Source: UBA7672 sp041166025 (GTDB lineage: Bacteria; Pseudomonadota; Alphaproteobacteria; Caulobacterales; Hyphomonadaceae). Taken from it: a DNA stretch of 64,000 bases. Positions 45,394 through 55,075 of this stretch are shown piece after piece (position 1 is the stretch's first letter; the number at the start of each line of letters is the position of its first letter). A program made the translations under genes and the position numbers. The notes under the pieces were generated by a model, which saw only the letters and a program-made list of their open reading frames with translations, made no database searches and was not told where the DNA came from. The DNA is taken from positions 108,383 to 172,382 of the forward strand of contig JBEAMJ010000047.1 in assembly GCA_041166025.1 (NCBI GenBank). Reading direction: 5' to 3'.

Positions 45394-47178
45394 CTAGCTC
45401 AACAGCGAGACCAGCAGCACGAGGCCCAGTATTGCCAGGCTGAGGACGGCTGTTGCGCCGAGCGGAAACTTGGTCGCAACCCATCCCTGCGGCGCAAATA
45501 CCTGACGGGTCGCGCCCTGCACCAGTTCGCCGGTCGCCCGGCCCGCTGCCGTAACGAACCGGCCTGTCCTCCGCAGCGGTCTCCCGGCCGCCCGCGCCAA
45601 GAGCGGCCATCCACGCCGCCACAGCCATTCCACATCGAGGATCAGCCCGGGCCGCTCGGCCGGATACCAGCCGCGCCAACGCAGGATCATGAAGGCCAGC
45701 GTCGCGAAGAGGAGTAGCTGCAGCTGCTGCAGCACATGCGTCGTGGTCCAAAGATCGGTGGCGAGATAATCCATCGCCACCTCCTGGTAAGGGAGGAACT
45801 GGTAGAGCGAAGCCGGCGACAGGCCGATGCCGATGCACAACGCCGCCGCCGCTCCCATCGCCAGCAGCATGTTGAATGGCGCCTCCTGCGGGCGTTTGCC
45901 GCTGTCGTGGCTGAAGAAGGTGAAGAACGGGATCTTGATGCCCGAATGCTCGAGCACGCCCGCAGATGCGAAAAGCAGCATGATCCACACGACGAACAAG
46001 GCAGGATCCGCATGACTCGCCGACATCACCATCGACTTTGCGGCAAAGCCCGAGAACAGTGGCAGCGCCGAAATCGAAGCAGCGCCGACAAGGCAGAACA
46101 GCGTCGTCCACGGCATCGTCCGATGCAGCCCGCCCAACTCGCTCGCCTTTGTCGTACCCGTCCGGTAGAGCACTGCGCCCATGCTCATGAAGAGCAGCGC
46201 CTTGTACAGGATGTGCGCGAACGCATGCGCCGCTGCGCCATTCACTGCCAGCTGTGTGCCGATGCCAACGGCGCACACCATGAAGCCGACCTGGTTGTTG
46301 AGGCTGTAGGCGAGAACTTTGCGCAGATCGTTCTCGATCACTGCAAAAAAGACCGGGAACACCGTCATGACTGCGCCAATCCAGATCAGCCAATCGAGAC
46401 CCGCAAAGTATCGGGCGAGCGCATAGACAGCGAGCTTGGTCGTGAACGCCGAGAGCACCACAGCGCCGGTTTCGGATGCACGCGGATATGCATCCTGCAA
46501 CCAGTTGTGCACCATCGGGAACGCAGCTTTGATCCCGAACCCTGCGAGGATCAGCACCGCTCCCGGCGCCTCGATGTCGATGACGCCCACGGGCAGGCCG
46601 GCCATGCTCGGCGCGATCTGCGAAAACTGCGTCTCGCCCGTCGCTGACACATAAAGACAGAGGCCTGCCAGGACCAGCATGCCCGACGTGATCTGGAAAA
46701 CGAGATAACGTACAGCTGCCCGTACGCTCTCTTGCCTGCGCGGCGCCAGCACCTGGAACACCGAAGCAATCGCCGTCAGCTCCCAAGCGATGAACAGGCT
46801 GATCAGGTCGCCGACGAACACTGCCGTCACGGCGGCGCCGGCATAGATCATCGCGGTCGAATCCTGCAGCGGATCGCGCCGGTGCAGTGAATAGACCCCC
46901 ATCAACGCCGCCGCGATAATGAAGGCGAGCCCGAACACGAAGGAGAGGCTGTCGGGCCGGTGGAGCACCAGTTCGAGCCCGAGGTAATCTACCGTCTGCA
47001 GATCGATGCTCAAGCCTTCCGCCGAAATCAGCGCAACGAGAGCCACAATCGGCCCGCCCAGCATCAGGATGCCTCGCGAAGCCACGTCGCGCGCGAACGG
47101 GAGCAGCAATGCGGCCGCCAGGATGAAGAAACCGGGGTTGGTGTTGGCCAGCCAGTCGGCGAGACGTTCAATCGTCAC
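45394..47178 (-). CDS. Mrp-type antiporter subunit D-like protein (third copy)
   Basis: 594 residues, about 14-16 membrane helices, NuoL/M/N family. The proton-path residues are visible: Glu in FIAWELTAIASVFQ (TM5) and Lys in AGFGIKAAFPMVHNWLQDA (TM7). It is the last gene of the operon and overlaps the small upstream gene by 11 bases. The C-terminal 100 residues (GWYPAERPGLILDVEWLW onward) form an extra amphipathic and basic part ending in a hydrophobic helix. In a complex with no NuoL-like half of MrpA, this long copy may take that place. Confidence 0.88.
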   Translation of the reverse strand: MTIERLADWLANTNPGFFILAAALLLPFARDVASRGILMLGGPIVALVALISAEGLSIDLQTVDYLGLELVLHRPDSLSFVFGLAFIIAAALMGVYSLHRRDPLQDSTAMIYAGAAVTAVFVGDLISLFIAWELTAIASVFQVLAPRRQESVRAAVRYLVFQITSGMLVLAGLCLYVSATGETQFSQIAPSMAGLPVGVIDIEAPGAVLILAGFGIKAAFPMVHNWLQDAYPRASETGAVVLSAFTTKLAVYALARYFAGLDWLIWIGAVMTVFPVFFAVIENDLRKVLAYSLNNQVGFMVCAVGIGTQLAVNGAAAHAFAHILYKALLFMSMGAVLYRTGTTKASELGGLHRTMPWTTLFCLVGAASISALPLFSGFAAKSMVMSASHADPALFVVWIMLLFASAGVLEHSGIKIPFFTFFSHDSGKRPQEAPFNMLLAMGAAAALCIGIGLSPASLYQFLPYQEVAMDYLATDLWTTTHVLQQLQLLLFATLAFMILRWRGWYPAERPGLILDVEWLWRRGWPLLARAAGRPLRRTGRFVTAAGRATGELVQGATRQVFAPQGWVATKFPLGATAVLSLAILGLVLLVSLLS

Positions 47179-47491
47179 GGCCCGCCTCCCCGCTGCGCGT
47201 GTCGTAATGATCCTCCCGCCGGCGCAACAGCCAGCCCAACGGCCAGCCGCTCAGCACGGCGAAGGCGAATGCGACAACGCCGAAGACGCCATGAAAGCCC
47301 GGCGTCGCGGTCGGGTCCTTCGACGGCGACGTCGCCACGAGCATTTCGAGCCCGACAAGCCCGAGACCGACAATTGCAAGGAGCCAAGTGAAGACCAGCG
47401 CGAAACGCTTCGAACGCATCCACGAAAAGAGCAACACCGATAGGGGATGCTCGCCTGACTCGCCTAGCCCGGGATCCCTGTCCTCGTTCAT
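47168..47491 (-). CDS. Small two-helix membrane protein of the mrp operon
   Basis: 107 residues. Polar N-terminus, helix VFTWLLAIVGLGLVGLEM, then a second helix FGVVAFAFAVLSGWPLGWLL and a charged end. It overlaps both neighbours by a few bases, so it is made with the antiporter subunits, but it is not one of the standard Mrp subunits. Confidence 0.75.
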   Translation of the reverse strand: MNEDRDPGLGESGEHPLSVLLFSWMRSKRFALVFTWLLAIVGLGLVGLEMLVATSPSKDPTATPGFHGVFGVVAFAFAVLSGWPLGWLLRRREDHYDTRSGEAGRDD

Positions 47492-48978
47492 GGCGCCGTC
47501 TCCAACAGGGTGATGGCGCCGAGCGGCTCAAGATAATCGGCGATGTACTCTGCGCCGGTGAAGAGCCCGATACAGCCGATCCCCGTCAGGATCGCCGCCA
47601 CTAGCGCCGGCCCCGGCGTACCACCAGGTCGCACAAAGTCCGGAGCAAGGGACGTCGGCGGTGCAAATAGGGCACGGAACGCCACAGGCAACAGGTAGCC
47701 TATCGACAACAGCGAGGACGCGATCATCGCGGCGGCCGTCGCCCACTCGCCGGACCCGAACGAGGCATTGACCAGCAGCAGTTTCGACCACATCCCCGCC
47801 GTGGGCGGCAATCCGATCAGTGAGAGCGACGCGATCAGGAAAAGGGTGAACACAACCGGCATTCGCCGTCCCGCCCCTGCCATTTGCGAGACACGCGTCA
47901 CTCCCGTGGCTACATAGATCGCCCCCGCGCACATGAAGAGCGTTATCTTGGCGACGGCATGCACCACCATGTGCATCCCGCCCGCGGCCAGCCCTGTTGC
48001 GAAGGGCAGCATAGCGGCCGACGAGATGTAAGCGAGCTGGCCCACCGTCGACCAGGCCAGCCGCGCCTTGAGGTCATCCTTGCTGAGCGCAACCAGCGAC
48101 GCGATCACGATTGTCGCCGCCGCCACCCAGAGGACCCACGTCGCTGCAGGCAGCGCGGTGATCAGCTCCGGCCCGAAAATGTAAGCCGACACCTTGAGGA
48201 TAGTGAAAACACCCGCCTTCACCACCGCCACCGCATGCAGCAAGGCCGACACCGGCGCCGGGGCAACCATCGCCGCCGGCAGCCAACCGTGCAGCGGAAT
48301 GAGCGCCGCCTTCGCTGCTCCGAACACGAGCAGCAAGAGTAGCATGTTTCCGATCGCCGGGTCCGTGCCTCCCGGCAGCAGTCCGCCCGGCGTGAAGGTC
48401 GTCGAGCCGGCAATGCTTGCGACACCGATGATGCCCGGGACGAACAGCACCACTGACGCGCCCACCAGCGTGCCAAGATAGATGCGGCCCGCGCGCCGCG
48501 CCGCTGCATCGCCCTTGTGGGTCACCAGCGGATAGGTCGCGAGCGTGAGTATTTCGTAGAAGACGAACAGCGTGAACAGGTTCGCCGCCATCGCAATGCC
48601 CATTACGCCAAACATAGCGAGCGAAAAACACATATAGAATCGCGTTTGGCTCGGCTCGCGCTTGCCCCGCATGTAACCGATCGAAAACAGTGAATTGATC
48701 GCCCAGAGCACGCTTGCCATCACGCCGAACAGCGCGCCGAGCGGCTCGATCCGGAAAGCAAACTCCAGTCCAGCCATCGGTTGGGCAATCATCATTTCCG
48801 GCGGATCGCCGGCTCCAGCGCGTACGAAGATCGACATCGTGATGATGCAGAGCGCGATGCACGCCACCAACATCAGCGTCTCGCGCACATCCGGCATGCG
48901 CCCGACCGCGAACGTCACCAGCGCTGCAAACAGCGGCAACCCAAGCGCCAGAAGGATCAGCAACTCCCCGACCGTCAT
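47488..48978 (-). CDS. Mrp-type antiporter subunit D-like protein (second copy)
   Basis: 496 residues, about 14 helices. FVFYEILTLATYPLV carries the TM5 Glu and VFGAAKAALIPLHGWLPAAM the TM7 Lys; HAVAVVKAGVFTILK carries the next conserved Lys. These define proton-pumping antiporter subunits related to complex I. ATG at 48978 overlaps the stop of the next upstream gene (ATGA). Confidence 0.9.
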   Translation of the reverse strand: MTVGELLILLALGLPLFAALVTFAVGRMPDVRETLMLVACIALCIITMSIFVRAGAGDPPEMMIAQPMAGLEFAFRIEPLGALFGVMASVLWAINSLFSIGYMRGKREPSQTRFYMCFSLAMFGVMGIAMAANLFTLFVFYEILTLATYPLVTHKGDAAARRAGRIYLGTLVGASVVLFVPGIIGVASIAGSTTFTPGGLLPGGTDPAIGNMLLLLLVFGAAKAALIPLHGWLPAAMVAPAPVSALLHAVAVVKAGVFTILKVSAYIFGPELITALPAATWVLWVAAATIVIASLVALSKDDLKARLAWSTVGQLAYISSAAMLPFATGLAAGGMHMVVHAVAKITLFMCAGAIYVATGVTRVSQMAGAGRRMPVVFTLFLIASLSLIGLPPTAGMWSKLLLVNASFGSGEWATAAAMIASSLLSIGYLLPVAFRALFAPPTSLAPDFVRPGGTPGPALVAAILTGIGCIGLFTGAEYIADYLEPLGAITLLETAP

Positions 48979-50495
48979 CGCGCCGACCCTATGAGACCGG
49001 TCGCGCTCGCACGGGAAAGACTCTCGGGTAGCGACGAGTCGACACCGAACCACACCGAAAGCCCGGCCATGACCAGTAGCGGCACGAGCACGCCAAACGG
49101 AGCCTCGTGCGCCCGCGTCGCGCCGGGCAGCGGCGCCCTAAAGAACATCGCCTCCAGCAAGCGCCCGACATAGACGAGCGTCAGGAGCGACCCCACCGCC
49201 AGCGTCGCCACGACCCAGAGTGCTCCGGCTTCCAGCGCACCGGCAATGAGCGACCATTTGGCGAGGAAACCCATGGTCAGCGGCACGCCAGCCAGGCTCG
49301 CGGCGCCGACCGCGAATGCCGCCGCCGACCATGGCGCCTCGCGCCCAAGACCGTAGAACTCTTCCACTGTCCGCGCCTTGACACTGATCGCCAGCGCGCC
49401 GACACCCATGAACAGCGCGCCCTTCATCAGCGCGTGCGCAACCAGGTAGAACACGCCGGCCGAAAGCCCGCCTGTCGTCGCGAGCGAAATGCCGAGCATT
49501 ATGAAGCCAACCTGAGCCACCGACGAGAAGGCAAGGATACGCCGTACCTCCTTCTCGAAGATCGCCTGCACTGAGCAGACGATGGCGGCTGCCGCCGCCA
49601 GCGGCGCCACAATCAGCGCCAGAAATGTCTGGCCAAATCCGCCGGTCGGAAACACGTCGAACACAAACCGTACGATGAGATAAATCGCCGACTTGGTTGC
49701 CGTCGCCGCAAGAAACACCGACACAAGGCTCGGCGCCCCCGCATAAGCCCCCGGCAACCAGCCATGCAGCGGAAATATCGCCGCCTTGACGCCGAGCCCT
49801 GCCACGATGAAGGCGAGCCCGGCCTGCACTGCAAAATTGTCGCCCAGCGCGGCGAGACGCACGGACATGTCGACCAGGTTGAGCGTCCCCGTCGCACCAT
49901 AGAGGAAGCCGACGCCGAGCACATAAAAGGTCGCGCCTACCGTGCCGAAGATCAGGTAATTGAAGGCCGCCGGCAGCGCTCGCCGGTCACGGGCTTCGCC
50001 GACCGCCACCAGCGCATAGGTCCCGATCGAGGAAACCTCGAGAAACACGAAGGCGTTGAACGCATCGCCCGTGAACACCAGCCCAAGAAATCCGGCAAGG
50101 CACAACAGGTAGCCCGCCTGGAATAGCCCGTGCTTTCCCGGATACACCTCCGACGACAGCGCGTGCCCCGAGTAGAGCGCACCCAGCAGGCCCACCGAGG
50201 CGATCAGCAGCGCCAACGTAGCGCCCAGTGCATCGATGCGCAGCGCAATGCCCAGTGGCGGCGCAAAGCCGCCAAGCGCATAGTCCACGACACCCTCGCG
50301 CGCCACCTCGGTCACCACCGCCACCGACATCCAAAGCGCAAACGCGGCGGTCAGAACGCTGACCATCCACGCCGTCCGGGCGCCCGGGCTCAGGGCCGCC
50401 GCGCTCGCGCCAATCAGCGGCCCGGCGACCACCAGGATCGGCGCCTGCGCTGTGAGGGCCGGCGGCGTGACATATATCGCCTCAAACAGGGTCAC
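48975..50495 (-). CDS. mrpD: Mrp-type antiporter subunit D
   Basis: 506 residues. TM5 Glu is in FVFLEVSSIGTYALVA; TM7 Lys in AGLGVKAAIFPLHGWLPGAY; FLAATATKSAIYLIVRF has the next Lys. It is adjacent to subunit C, as MrpD normally is, so the symbol is assigned by position. The GTG start at 50495 overlaps the subunit C stop (GTGA); a much longer upstream open frame is the antisense-like extension through mrpC and is not used. Confidence 0.9.
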   Translation of the reverse strand: MTLFEAIYVTPPALTAQAPILVVAGPLIGASAAALSPGARTAWMVSVLTAAFALWMSVAVVTEVAREGVVDYALGGFAPPLGIALRIDALGATLALLIASVGLLGALYSGHALSSEVYPGKHGLFQAGYLLCLAGFLGLVFTGDAFNAFVFLEVSSIGTYALVAVGEARDRRALPAAFNYLIFGTVGATFYVLGVGFLYGATGTLNLVDMSVRLAALGDNFAVQAGLAFIVAGLGVKAAIFPLHGWLPGAYAGAPSLVSVFLAATATKSAIYLIVRFVFDVFPTGGFGQTFLALIVAPLAAAAAIVCSVQAIFEKEVRRILAFSSVAQVGFIMLGISLATTGGLSAGVFYLVAHALMKGALFMGVGALAISVKARTVEEFYGLGREAPWSAAAFAVGAASLAGVPLTMGFLAKWSLIAGALEAGALWVVATLAVGSLLTLVYVGRLLEAMFFRAPLPGATRAHEAPFGVLVPLLVMAGLSVWFGVDSSLPESLSRASATGLIGSAR

Positions 50496-50926
50496 TCCCC
50501 GGGCTCCCTGGCGCGCACCGCTTCGATCTCGTCCGCCTCGATGGTGCCGTAGGCCTCGCGGATGCGCACTGCGATTGAGAGGCCGACTGCCAGAGTCGCC
50601 ACGCCCACAACGATCGCTGTCAGGATCAGCACATGCGGCAGCGGGTTGGAATAGACGACGCCACTCACACCGAACTGCGCGACATAGGCCGGATCGAGCT
50701 GCGCGGCGAGCGCCTGCGCCTCGGGGCTGTCGGGATAGATCTTGATCGCCGCCGTCCCGCCCGCGACCTTGCCGAGGCTGATGTACAATAGCGCTGTAGA
50801 CGTCTGGAATAACGCGAGCCCGATCATCCGCTTGATCAGATTCCCAGTCGCAAACAGCACGTAGAGCCCGGTCATCATGAGGACGATGACGGCGAGATAG
50901 TTGAAGTGCGTGACGACGAAGTTCAT
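50492..50926 (-). CDS. mrpC: Mrp antiporter subunit C (NuoK-like)
   Basis: 144 residues, three helices. NLIKRMIGLALFQTSTALLYI and LPHVLILTAIVVGVATLAVGL are the NuoK/MrpC segments. ATG overlaps the upstream stop by four bases. Small membrane subunit of the antiporter complex. Confidence 0.92.
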   Translation of the reverse strand: MNFVVTHFNYLAVIVLMMTGLYVLFATGNLIKRMIGLALFQTSTALLYISLGKVAGGTAAIKIYPDSPEAQALAAQLDPAYVAQFGVSGVVYSNPLPHVLILTAIVVGVATLAVGLSIAVRIREAYGTIEADEIEAVRAREPGE

Positions 50927-51987
50927 CGCGCCGACCCCACGTCATGAGTAGCGCGCCCAGCAAACCCGTAGAAGATCGTCACCATCGTCGACGACACGGT
51001 GAGCAGAACGCCGACCTCGACGAGCAGGATCCCGAAATGCTGCCCCCAGTTGTGCGAGTGCGTTGGATCGCCCAGTAGACCCGGCGGGATCATCGCTTCG
51101 ACACGCGGCATGAACAACCGGTCGTAGTCGAGGAAGCCGCCGCCATTCGCCATGCACACCACGCCAACTCCCGCAAACACCAGCACACCCAGCGCCGCCA
51201 CGCCGCGCACGAACCCGGCCGGTATCGCCGCAGTGGTCGCGTGCAGTCCGAACACCAGAGCATGCAGGATCGGCGCTACCGCAAGAATCACCCCCGCTTG
51301 AAAGCCGCCACCCGCGCCCAGATCGCCGTGGAACAGAACGTAGAATGCAAACAGGATGATCAGCGGGATCAGCAGCCGCGCCGTCACGCGCAGCACGACA
51401 TGATGCTCACCCGGCTGCACCGGCGGCTGCGGAAGGCTTGATCGCGGCCCAAACCCCAGCATCAGCGCAACGCCGATACCCGCAGCGAATATGACCACCG
51501 TCTCGCCCAGCGTATCGAAGCCGCGATAGCTGGCCAGCACGGCCGTGACGACATTGGGAATGCCGATGTCATTCGGCGTTTCGACGAGATAGCTGCGCCC
51601 GACATGGGCGTTCGCCGGCGACGATGGATCGCCGAACGAGGCAAGGCCTGACACGGCAAGCACCAGGAGCGCGCCCACGCCGACAACCAGCACAGCCGGG
51701 GCGATCGCCCGCCGCCAATCCACGCGCACTGGCCCCGGCCGCACCAGCAGCGTCGCGCCTAGCAGCACGACGGTCGACACGCCCGCCCCGACCACGGCCT
51801 CTGTGAAGGCGACATCCGCCGCATCCATAACCACAAGCCAGACCGCGCTCGCCAGCGAATAAACGCCCATCAACAGGATCGCGGCGACGAGGCTGCGCGT
51901 CCAGGCAATCGCGGCGGCGATCGCTACCAGCATCAGCAGCAATGCAACGTTTAGCGCGAAGCTCGCTTCGAGGGCGATCGCATTCAT
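50923..51987 (-). CDS. Fused MrpA C-terminal (DUF4040/MbhE) and MrpB protein
   Basis: 354 residues. Residues 1-85 match DUF4040, the MrpA C-terminal part (ADVAFTEAVVGAGVSTVVLL). Then an MbhE-like part with IPNVVTAVLASYRGFDTLGE. The C-terminal 150 residues are MrpB (LLIPLIILFAFYVLFHGDLG, AGGGFQAGVILAV). The NuoL-like N-terminal half of classical MrpA is absent. It overlaps mrpG and mrpC by four bases each. Confidence 0.88.
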   Translation of the reverse strand: MNAIALEASFALNVALLLMLVAIAAAIAWTRSLVAAILLMGVYSLASAVWLVVMDAADVAFTEAVVGAGVSTVVLLGATLLVRPGPVRVDWRRAIAPAVLVVGVGALLVLAVSGLASFGDPSSPANAHVGRSYLVETPNDIGIPNVVTAVLASYRGFDTLGETVVIFAAGIGVALMLGFGPRSSLPQPPVQPGEHHVVLRVTARLLIPLIILFAFYVLFHGDLGAGGGFQAGVILAVAPILHALVFGLHATTAAIPAGFVRGVAALGVLVFAGVGVVCMANGGGFLDYDRLFMPRVEAMIPPGLLGDPTHSHNWGQHFGILLVEVGVLLTVSSTMVTIFYGFAGRATHDVGSAR

Positions 51988-52358
51988 GGTGCAACGCCCC
52001 CGTCACGCTGCGCCGGGCCAGCCCCCTCGGACGACTCGCCCTTCATGATCTGGAAGGCGCCGATGCGTGGTTTGTGCCCGGCGCTGAACGCCGCATTGGC
52101 GAGCGCGTTCGCCGCGGCGGGCGTCGTCAGCATCACGAAGGCCCATACGAATGCCAGCTTCAACGTCTCCAGCGTGAAGCCTGAAAGAATTCCGAGCCCG
52201 ATCAACACGAGTGTCGCCCCGCCGGTGTCCGTCAGGCTCGCGGCATGGATGCGCGTGTAGACGTCCGGAAACCGCACAACGCCGACGCCGCCGAGCAGCG
52301 TCAGCAGGGTTCCGGCGAAAACCAGGCCGCCGCCAATCCAATGGATCGCATCAGCCAT
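51984..52358 (-). CDS. mrpG: Mrp antiporter subunit G
   Basis: 124 residues, three helices. GVGVVRFPDVYTRIHAASLTDTGG is the MrpG signature and TLKLAFVWAFVMLTTPAAAN the last helix. It overlaps mrpF by eight bases and the AB fusion by four. Confidence 0.93.
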   Translation of the reverse strand: MADAIHWIGGGLVFAGTLLTLLGGVGVVRFPDVYTRIHAASLTDTGGATLVLIGLGILSGFTLETLKLAFVWAFVMLTTPAAANALANAAFSAGHKPRIGAFQIMKGESSEGAGPAQRDGGVAP

Positions 52359-52650
52359 CCTTAGCCTCCGTATCGTGCGGAGAACAGAGTGGCTGGGCCA
52401 AGGTGCGGTAGCGAACGAACTTCATCAGCGCGATCGTGGTCACGAAGTTGATCAGAGCATACGCTATGGCGATATCGAGGAAGGCTGGTCGGCCGAACAG
52501 GTAGCCGATCACGGCGATCAGCAGCACTGTCTTGGTGCCGAACGAATTCCCCGCCAGCATGCGGTCGTATGGTGACGGCCCGGCGATGGCCCGCCAGATC
52601 ATCAGCCCCATGGCCACGACTAGCCCGGCCACTCCAGCCGCCAGCAACAT
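52351..52650 (-). CDS. mrpF: Mrp antiporter subunit F
   Basis: 99 residues, three helices. RAIAGPSPYDRMLAGNSFGT is the conserved loop of MrpF. ATG at 52650 was chosen; a longer frame overlaps mrpE and lacks family similarity. Confidence 0.92.
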   Translation of the reverse strand: MLLAAGVAGLVVAMGLMIWRAIAGPSPYDRMLAGNSFGTKTVLLIAVIGYLFGRPAFLDIAIAYALINFVTTIALMKFVRYRTLAQPLCSPHDTEAKDG

Positions 52651-52654
52651 GGGC

Positions 52655-53143
52655 TCAGCCCTTCTGCTTTGCGCCGTCGGCCGTACGCGCGGAACGCTCA
52701 TCCATACGCGCGAAGCTCGGCGGCGTCGCGTTCTCGCGCACCAGCGCATGGACCTTGAGCGTTTCGCCGTCGACGTCGACCGTGACTGTCCCGGGTGTCA
52801 GAGTGATCGAGTTGGCGAGCAGCGCCTTGCCGAGATCGCTGCGCGCCTGTGTCTTCACCGACACCATAGCCGGGTCGATGGCGTGCCGTGGCCCGACCAC
52901 CCGCGCAATCACAGCGAGATTGGCCTTCACGATCTCGCCAAGCAGCCAGATCGTATAGGCGGTGAGCTGCACGAAGCGATGATAGGGCGAGGCGTCCCGA
53001 CCAATCACGCGCAGCCGCGCACACAGCCATATTGTCAGGAGCACAGCGATCGCGGCCGCGACGAGGAAATAGGGCGAGGCCAGTCCCGACAGCGCAAACC
53101 AGAAGGCAACCAGCGCCGCCAGCAATCCCGGCAGATAGCTCAT
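52655..53143 (-). CDS. mrpE: Mrp antiporter subunit E
   Basis: 162 residues. Two N-terminal helices, then LTAYTIWLLGEIVKANLAVI and the soluble tail SITLTPGTVTVDVDG, the MrpE pattern. First subunit gene of the operon; 69 bases after the DUF2336 gene and four bases before mrpF. Confidence 0.93.
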   Translation of the reverse strand: MSYLPGLLAALVAFWFALSGLASPYFLVAAAIAVLLTIWLCARLRVIGRDASPYHRFVQLTAYTIWLLGEIVKANLAVIARVVGPRHAIDPAMVSVKTQARSDLGKALLANSITLTPGTVTVDVDGETLKVHALVRENATPPSFARMDERSARTADGAKQKG

Positions 53144-53212
53144 GATAACGGCCTCCTCTGCTGGCTCCGGAGACCGTTTGAACCAGTCCGTCAGAAATTT
53201 CCAGCAAAACAG

Positions 53213-54412
53213 CTAACGGCCGAAGACCGGTCGCGGAACCGTATCTTCAAAGCCGAATGCGGCGCGATCGATGTCGGTATCTTCAGCGCCAACGACCGCT
53301 TCCGGCGAGAACGCGGCGCTCAGCGACCAGTTCCAGTAACGCAGCACGGTCTGCGCCTTGGCTACCGCGATTGTTTCGTAGGCTTCGGACACACGCGCAA
53401 ATTCCGGTCCGCCTTCGGCCCTGAGCAAAGCAAGCCACAGGAGACGCAGATAGGGCAGCTTGAGACCCGTCGCCTTGCACAGCACGGCGATGCCCTCCCC
53501 GCCGGGGTCCTGGCAGATGCGCTCAGCCGTCGAGGTCTTGACGCCCGAGAGCGCCGCGATGTCGACTAATGCTTCTGCGTTCATTCCGGTCGCGGCCGCC
53601 GCCTCGATGGCCGCCTCAAGGCTGTCATGCGGCGAACGGTCGATCGCCGCGCGGTCGCGCTGGCACCGTTCGATCACCTGCAGCGCCTTGCGCACAACCG
53701 GGTCCTTGTCCGCGGCAGCATGGCGAAAGATGTCGCCGCACATCTCCATCAGCAGCGTCCGCTCCGCCGAGAAGCGTAGCAGGATCTGCCGCCGCTCTGC
53801 GGGCCCGGACCACCAGAACATCGCCAGCGCATGCGCAGGTCGGACCTCCTCGCGCTGGATCAGCAGCGGCGGCAGCGCCGGCGCATCCCGCGAAGCGGCA
53901 ATCATGAGCTCCACCGACCGCTCGGACAGCTTGGCCTGAGTGTTTTCCAGCAACGCCTTCATCGCCAGAGTATCGCCGGTTTCGGCGATGGCGGAGGCGA
54001 CGGCCGGACCGATCTCGCGGCGCTGTGCGACGCTTACGCGGTGCGCCGTCTGGCCATGGGCGACGACATGGCAGAGGTCGGCATCGTCGAATGCCTTGTT
54101 GTCAGCCAGCAGGAGGTGCGCCACATGCGGCGCGTCGAGCGCCAGAAAACGGAGCAGCCGCTTGGGCGCTTGTGACATCTCCTGAAGGCGCCGGGCGCAC
54201 AGCTCGCGCGCCGCAACATCGGACTCCAGCAGGATTTCGAGTAGCAGGTCCCCGGCGATCGCGCGATCCTGGATGTTTCCGCGGGAGGACGGCAACGCCA
54301 CGACGTCCATTAACCGCCGCAAGAGGGTGCGACGCGCAAATCCGTCCGGCGCAGCGGAGGCAAGGCCTCCGGATCCGCCAAGCATTTCCGGATGGGATGA
54401 ACGATCGGACAT
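53213..54412 (-). CDS. DUF2336 domain protein (second copy)
   Basis: 399 residues, the same helical DUF2336 layout as 8165-9262: DRAIAGDLLLEILLESDVAA, SVAQRREIGPAVASAI, and a C-terminal AEAYETIAVAKAQTVLRYWN that parallels the other copy's ending. The N-terminus is about 40 residues longer and Ser/Gly-rich. It may share a transcript with the mrp genes 69 bases downstream. Function unknown. Confidence 0.82.
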   Translation of the reverse strand: MSDRSSHPEMLGGSGGLASAAPDGFARRTLLRRLMDVVALPSSRGNIQDRAIAGDLLLEILLESDVAARELCARRLQEMSQAPKRLLRFLALDAPHVAHLLLADNKAFDDADLCHVVAHGQTAHRVSVAQRREIGPAVASAIAETGDTLAMKALLENTQAKLSERSVELMIAASRDAPALPPLLIQREEVRPAHALAMFWWSGPAERRQILLRFSAERTLLMEMCGDIFRHAAADKDPVVRKALQVIERCQRDRAAIDRSPHDSLEAAIEAAAATGMNAEALVDIAALSGVKTSTAERICQDPGGEGIAVLCKATGLKLPYLRLLWLALLRAEGGPEFARVSEAYETIAVAKAQTVLRYWNWSLSAAFSPEAVVGAEDTDIDRAAFGFEDTVPRPVFGR

Positions 54413-54488
54413 GCGACGCTGCTTTCCTCGCAGCGGAACATGCCTGCCCCGCGGTTAACGGATCATCAACCAGCCGGCGCAGCGAGGC

Positions 54489-54959
54489 TCAGGCGGCGTA
54501 GGGCCGGCGTGGGCCTTCTGCCTCAGCGCCAGGGTGGATAAAGATCAGTGCGATTGCCGAGGCCAACAGCGCGACCACAAGATAGAAGAGCGCCGAAGGG
54601 TCGGTCTCGACCGTCGTCACCGTTCCGCCCTGCAACGTATCCACAGGCAGGGCGATCCCCAACATGATCAGCTGGCCCACCAGCGCCGCCATGCCGGCAA
54701 GCAATAGCGTCGCGAGGATCGCACCGGCCCGACGAGTCACCGGAACAAGAATGAGCAAGGCCGCCACCACGCCCAGCGCGCCGAACACGAAACGACCTGT
54801 CGGCTCGAAGAAGGCGAACCCGGAACTGTCGCGGAACAGTTCGAACAGGTGGTTTTTCGTTGGCGGCTGTGGCGCGAGCACTTCCGCCGCCGTCCAGAAC
54901 AGCATCACGGCCAGGAACAGGGCGATCACCCAGCTACCCAGCGTCCGGGCTTCACGCAT
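54489..54959 (-). CDS. Small four-helix membrane protein, DoxX-like
   Basis: 156 residues with four hydrophobic segments. ELFRDSSGFAFFEPTGRFVF, then GALGVVAALLILVPVTRRAG resembles the start and second helix of DoxX-like proteins, but the match is loose. ATG at 54959. Same strand as the DUF2336 gene, 76 bases upstream of it. Confidence 0.65.
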   Translation of the reverse strand: MREARTLGSWVIALFLAVMLFWTAAEVLAPQPPTKNHLFELFRDSSGFAFFEPTGRFVFGALGVVAALLILVPVTRRAGAILATLLLAGMAALVGQLIMLGIALPVDTLQGGTVTTVETDPSALFYLVVALLASAIALIFIHPGAEAEGPRRPYAA

Positions 54960-55075
54960 GGCTCAACTCCCTCACAGCACAGCTGGCGAGCATGGCGCAG
55001 AATTTGCCGGACTTCAAACAGCCTGGGCGCCCCGGCGGCAATCGCCGGAACGCCCTTCAAACCTGCAAGACACGC

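Noticed and set aside
45380..46786. A 468-codon minus-strand frame overlapping the third D-like gene
   Set aside because: It is the same strand in another frame, and only the 594-residue frame has membrane helices and the antiporter residues.
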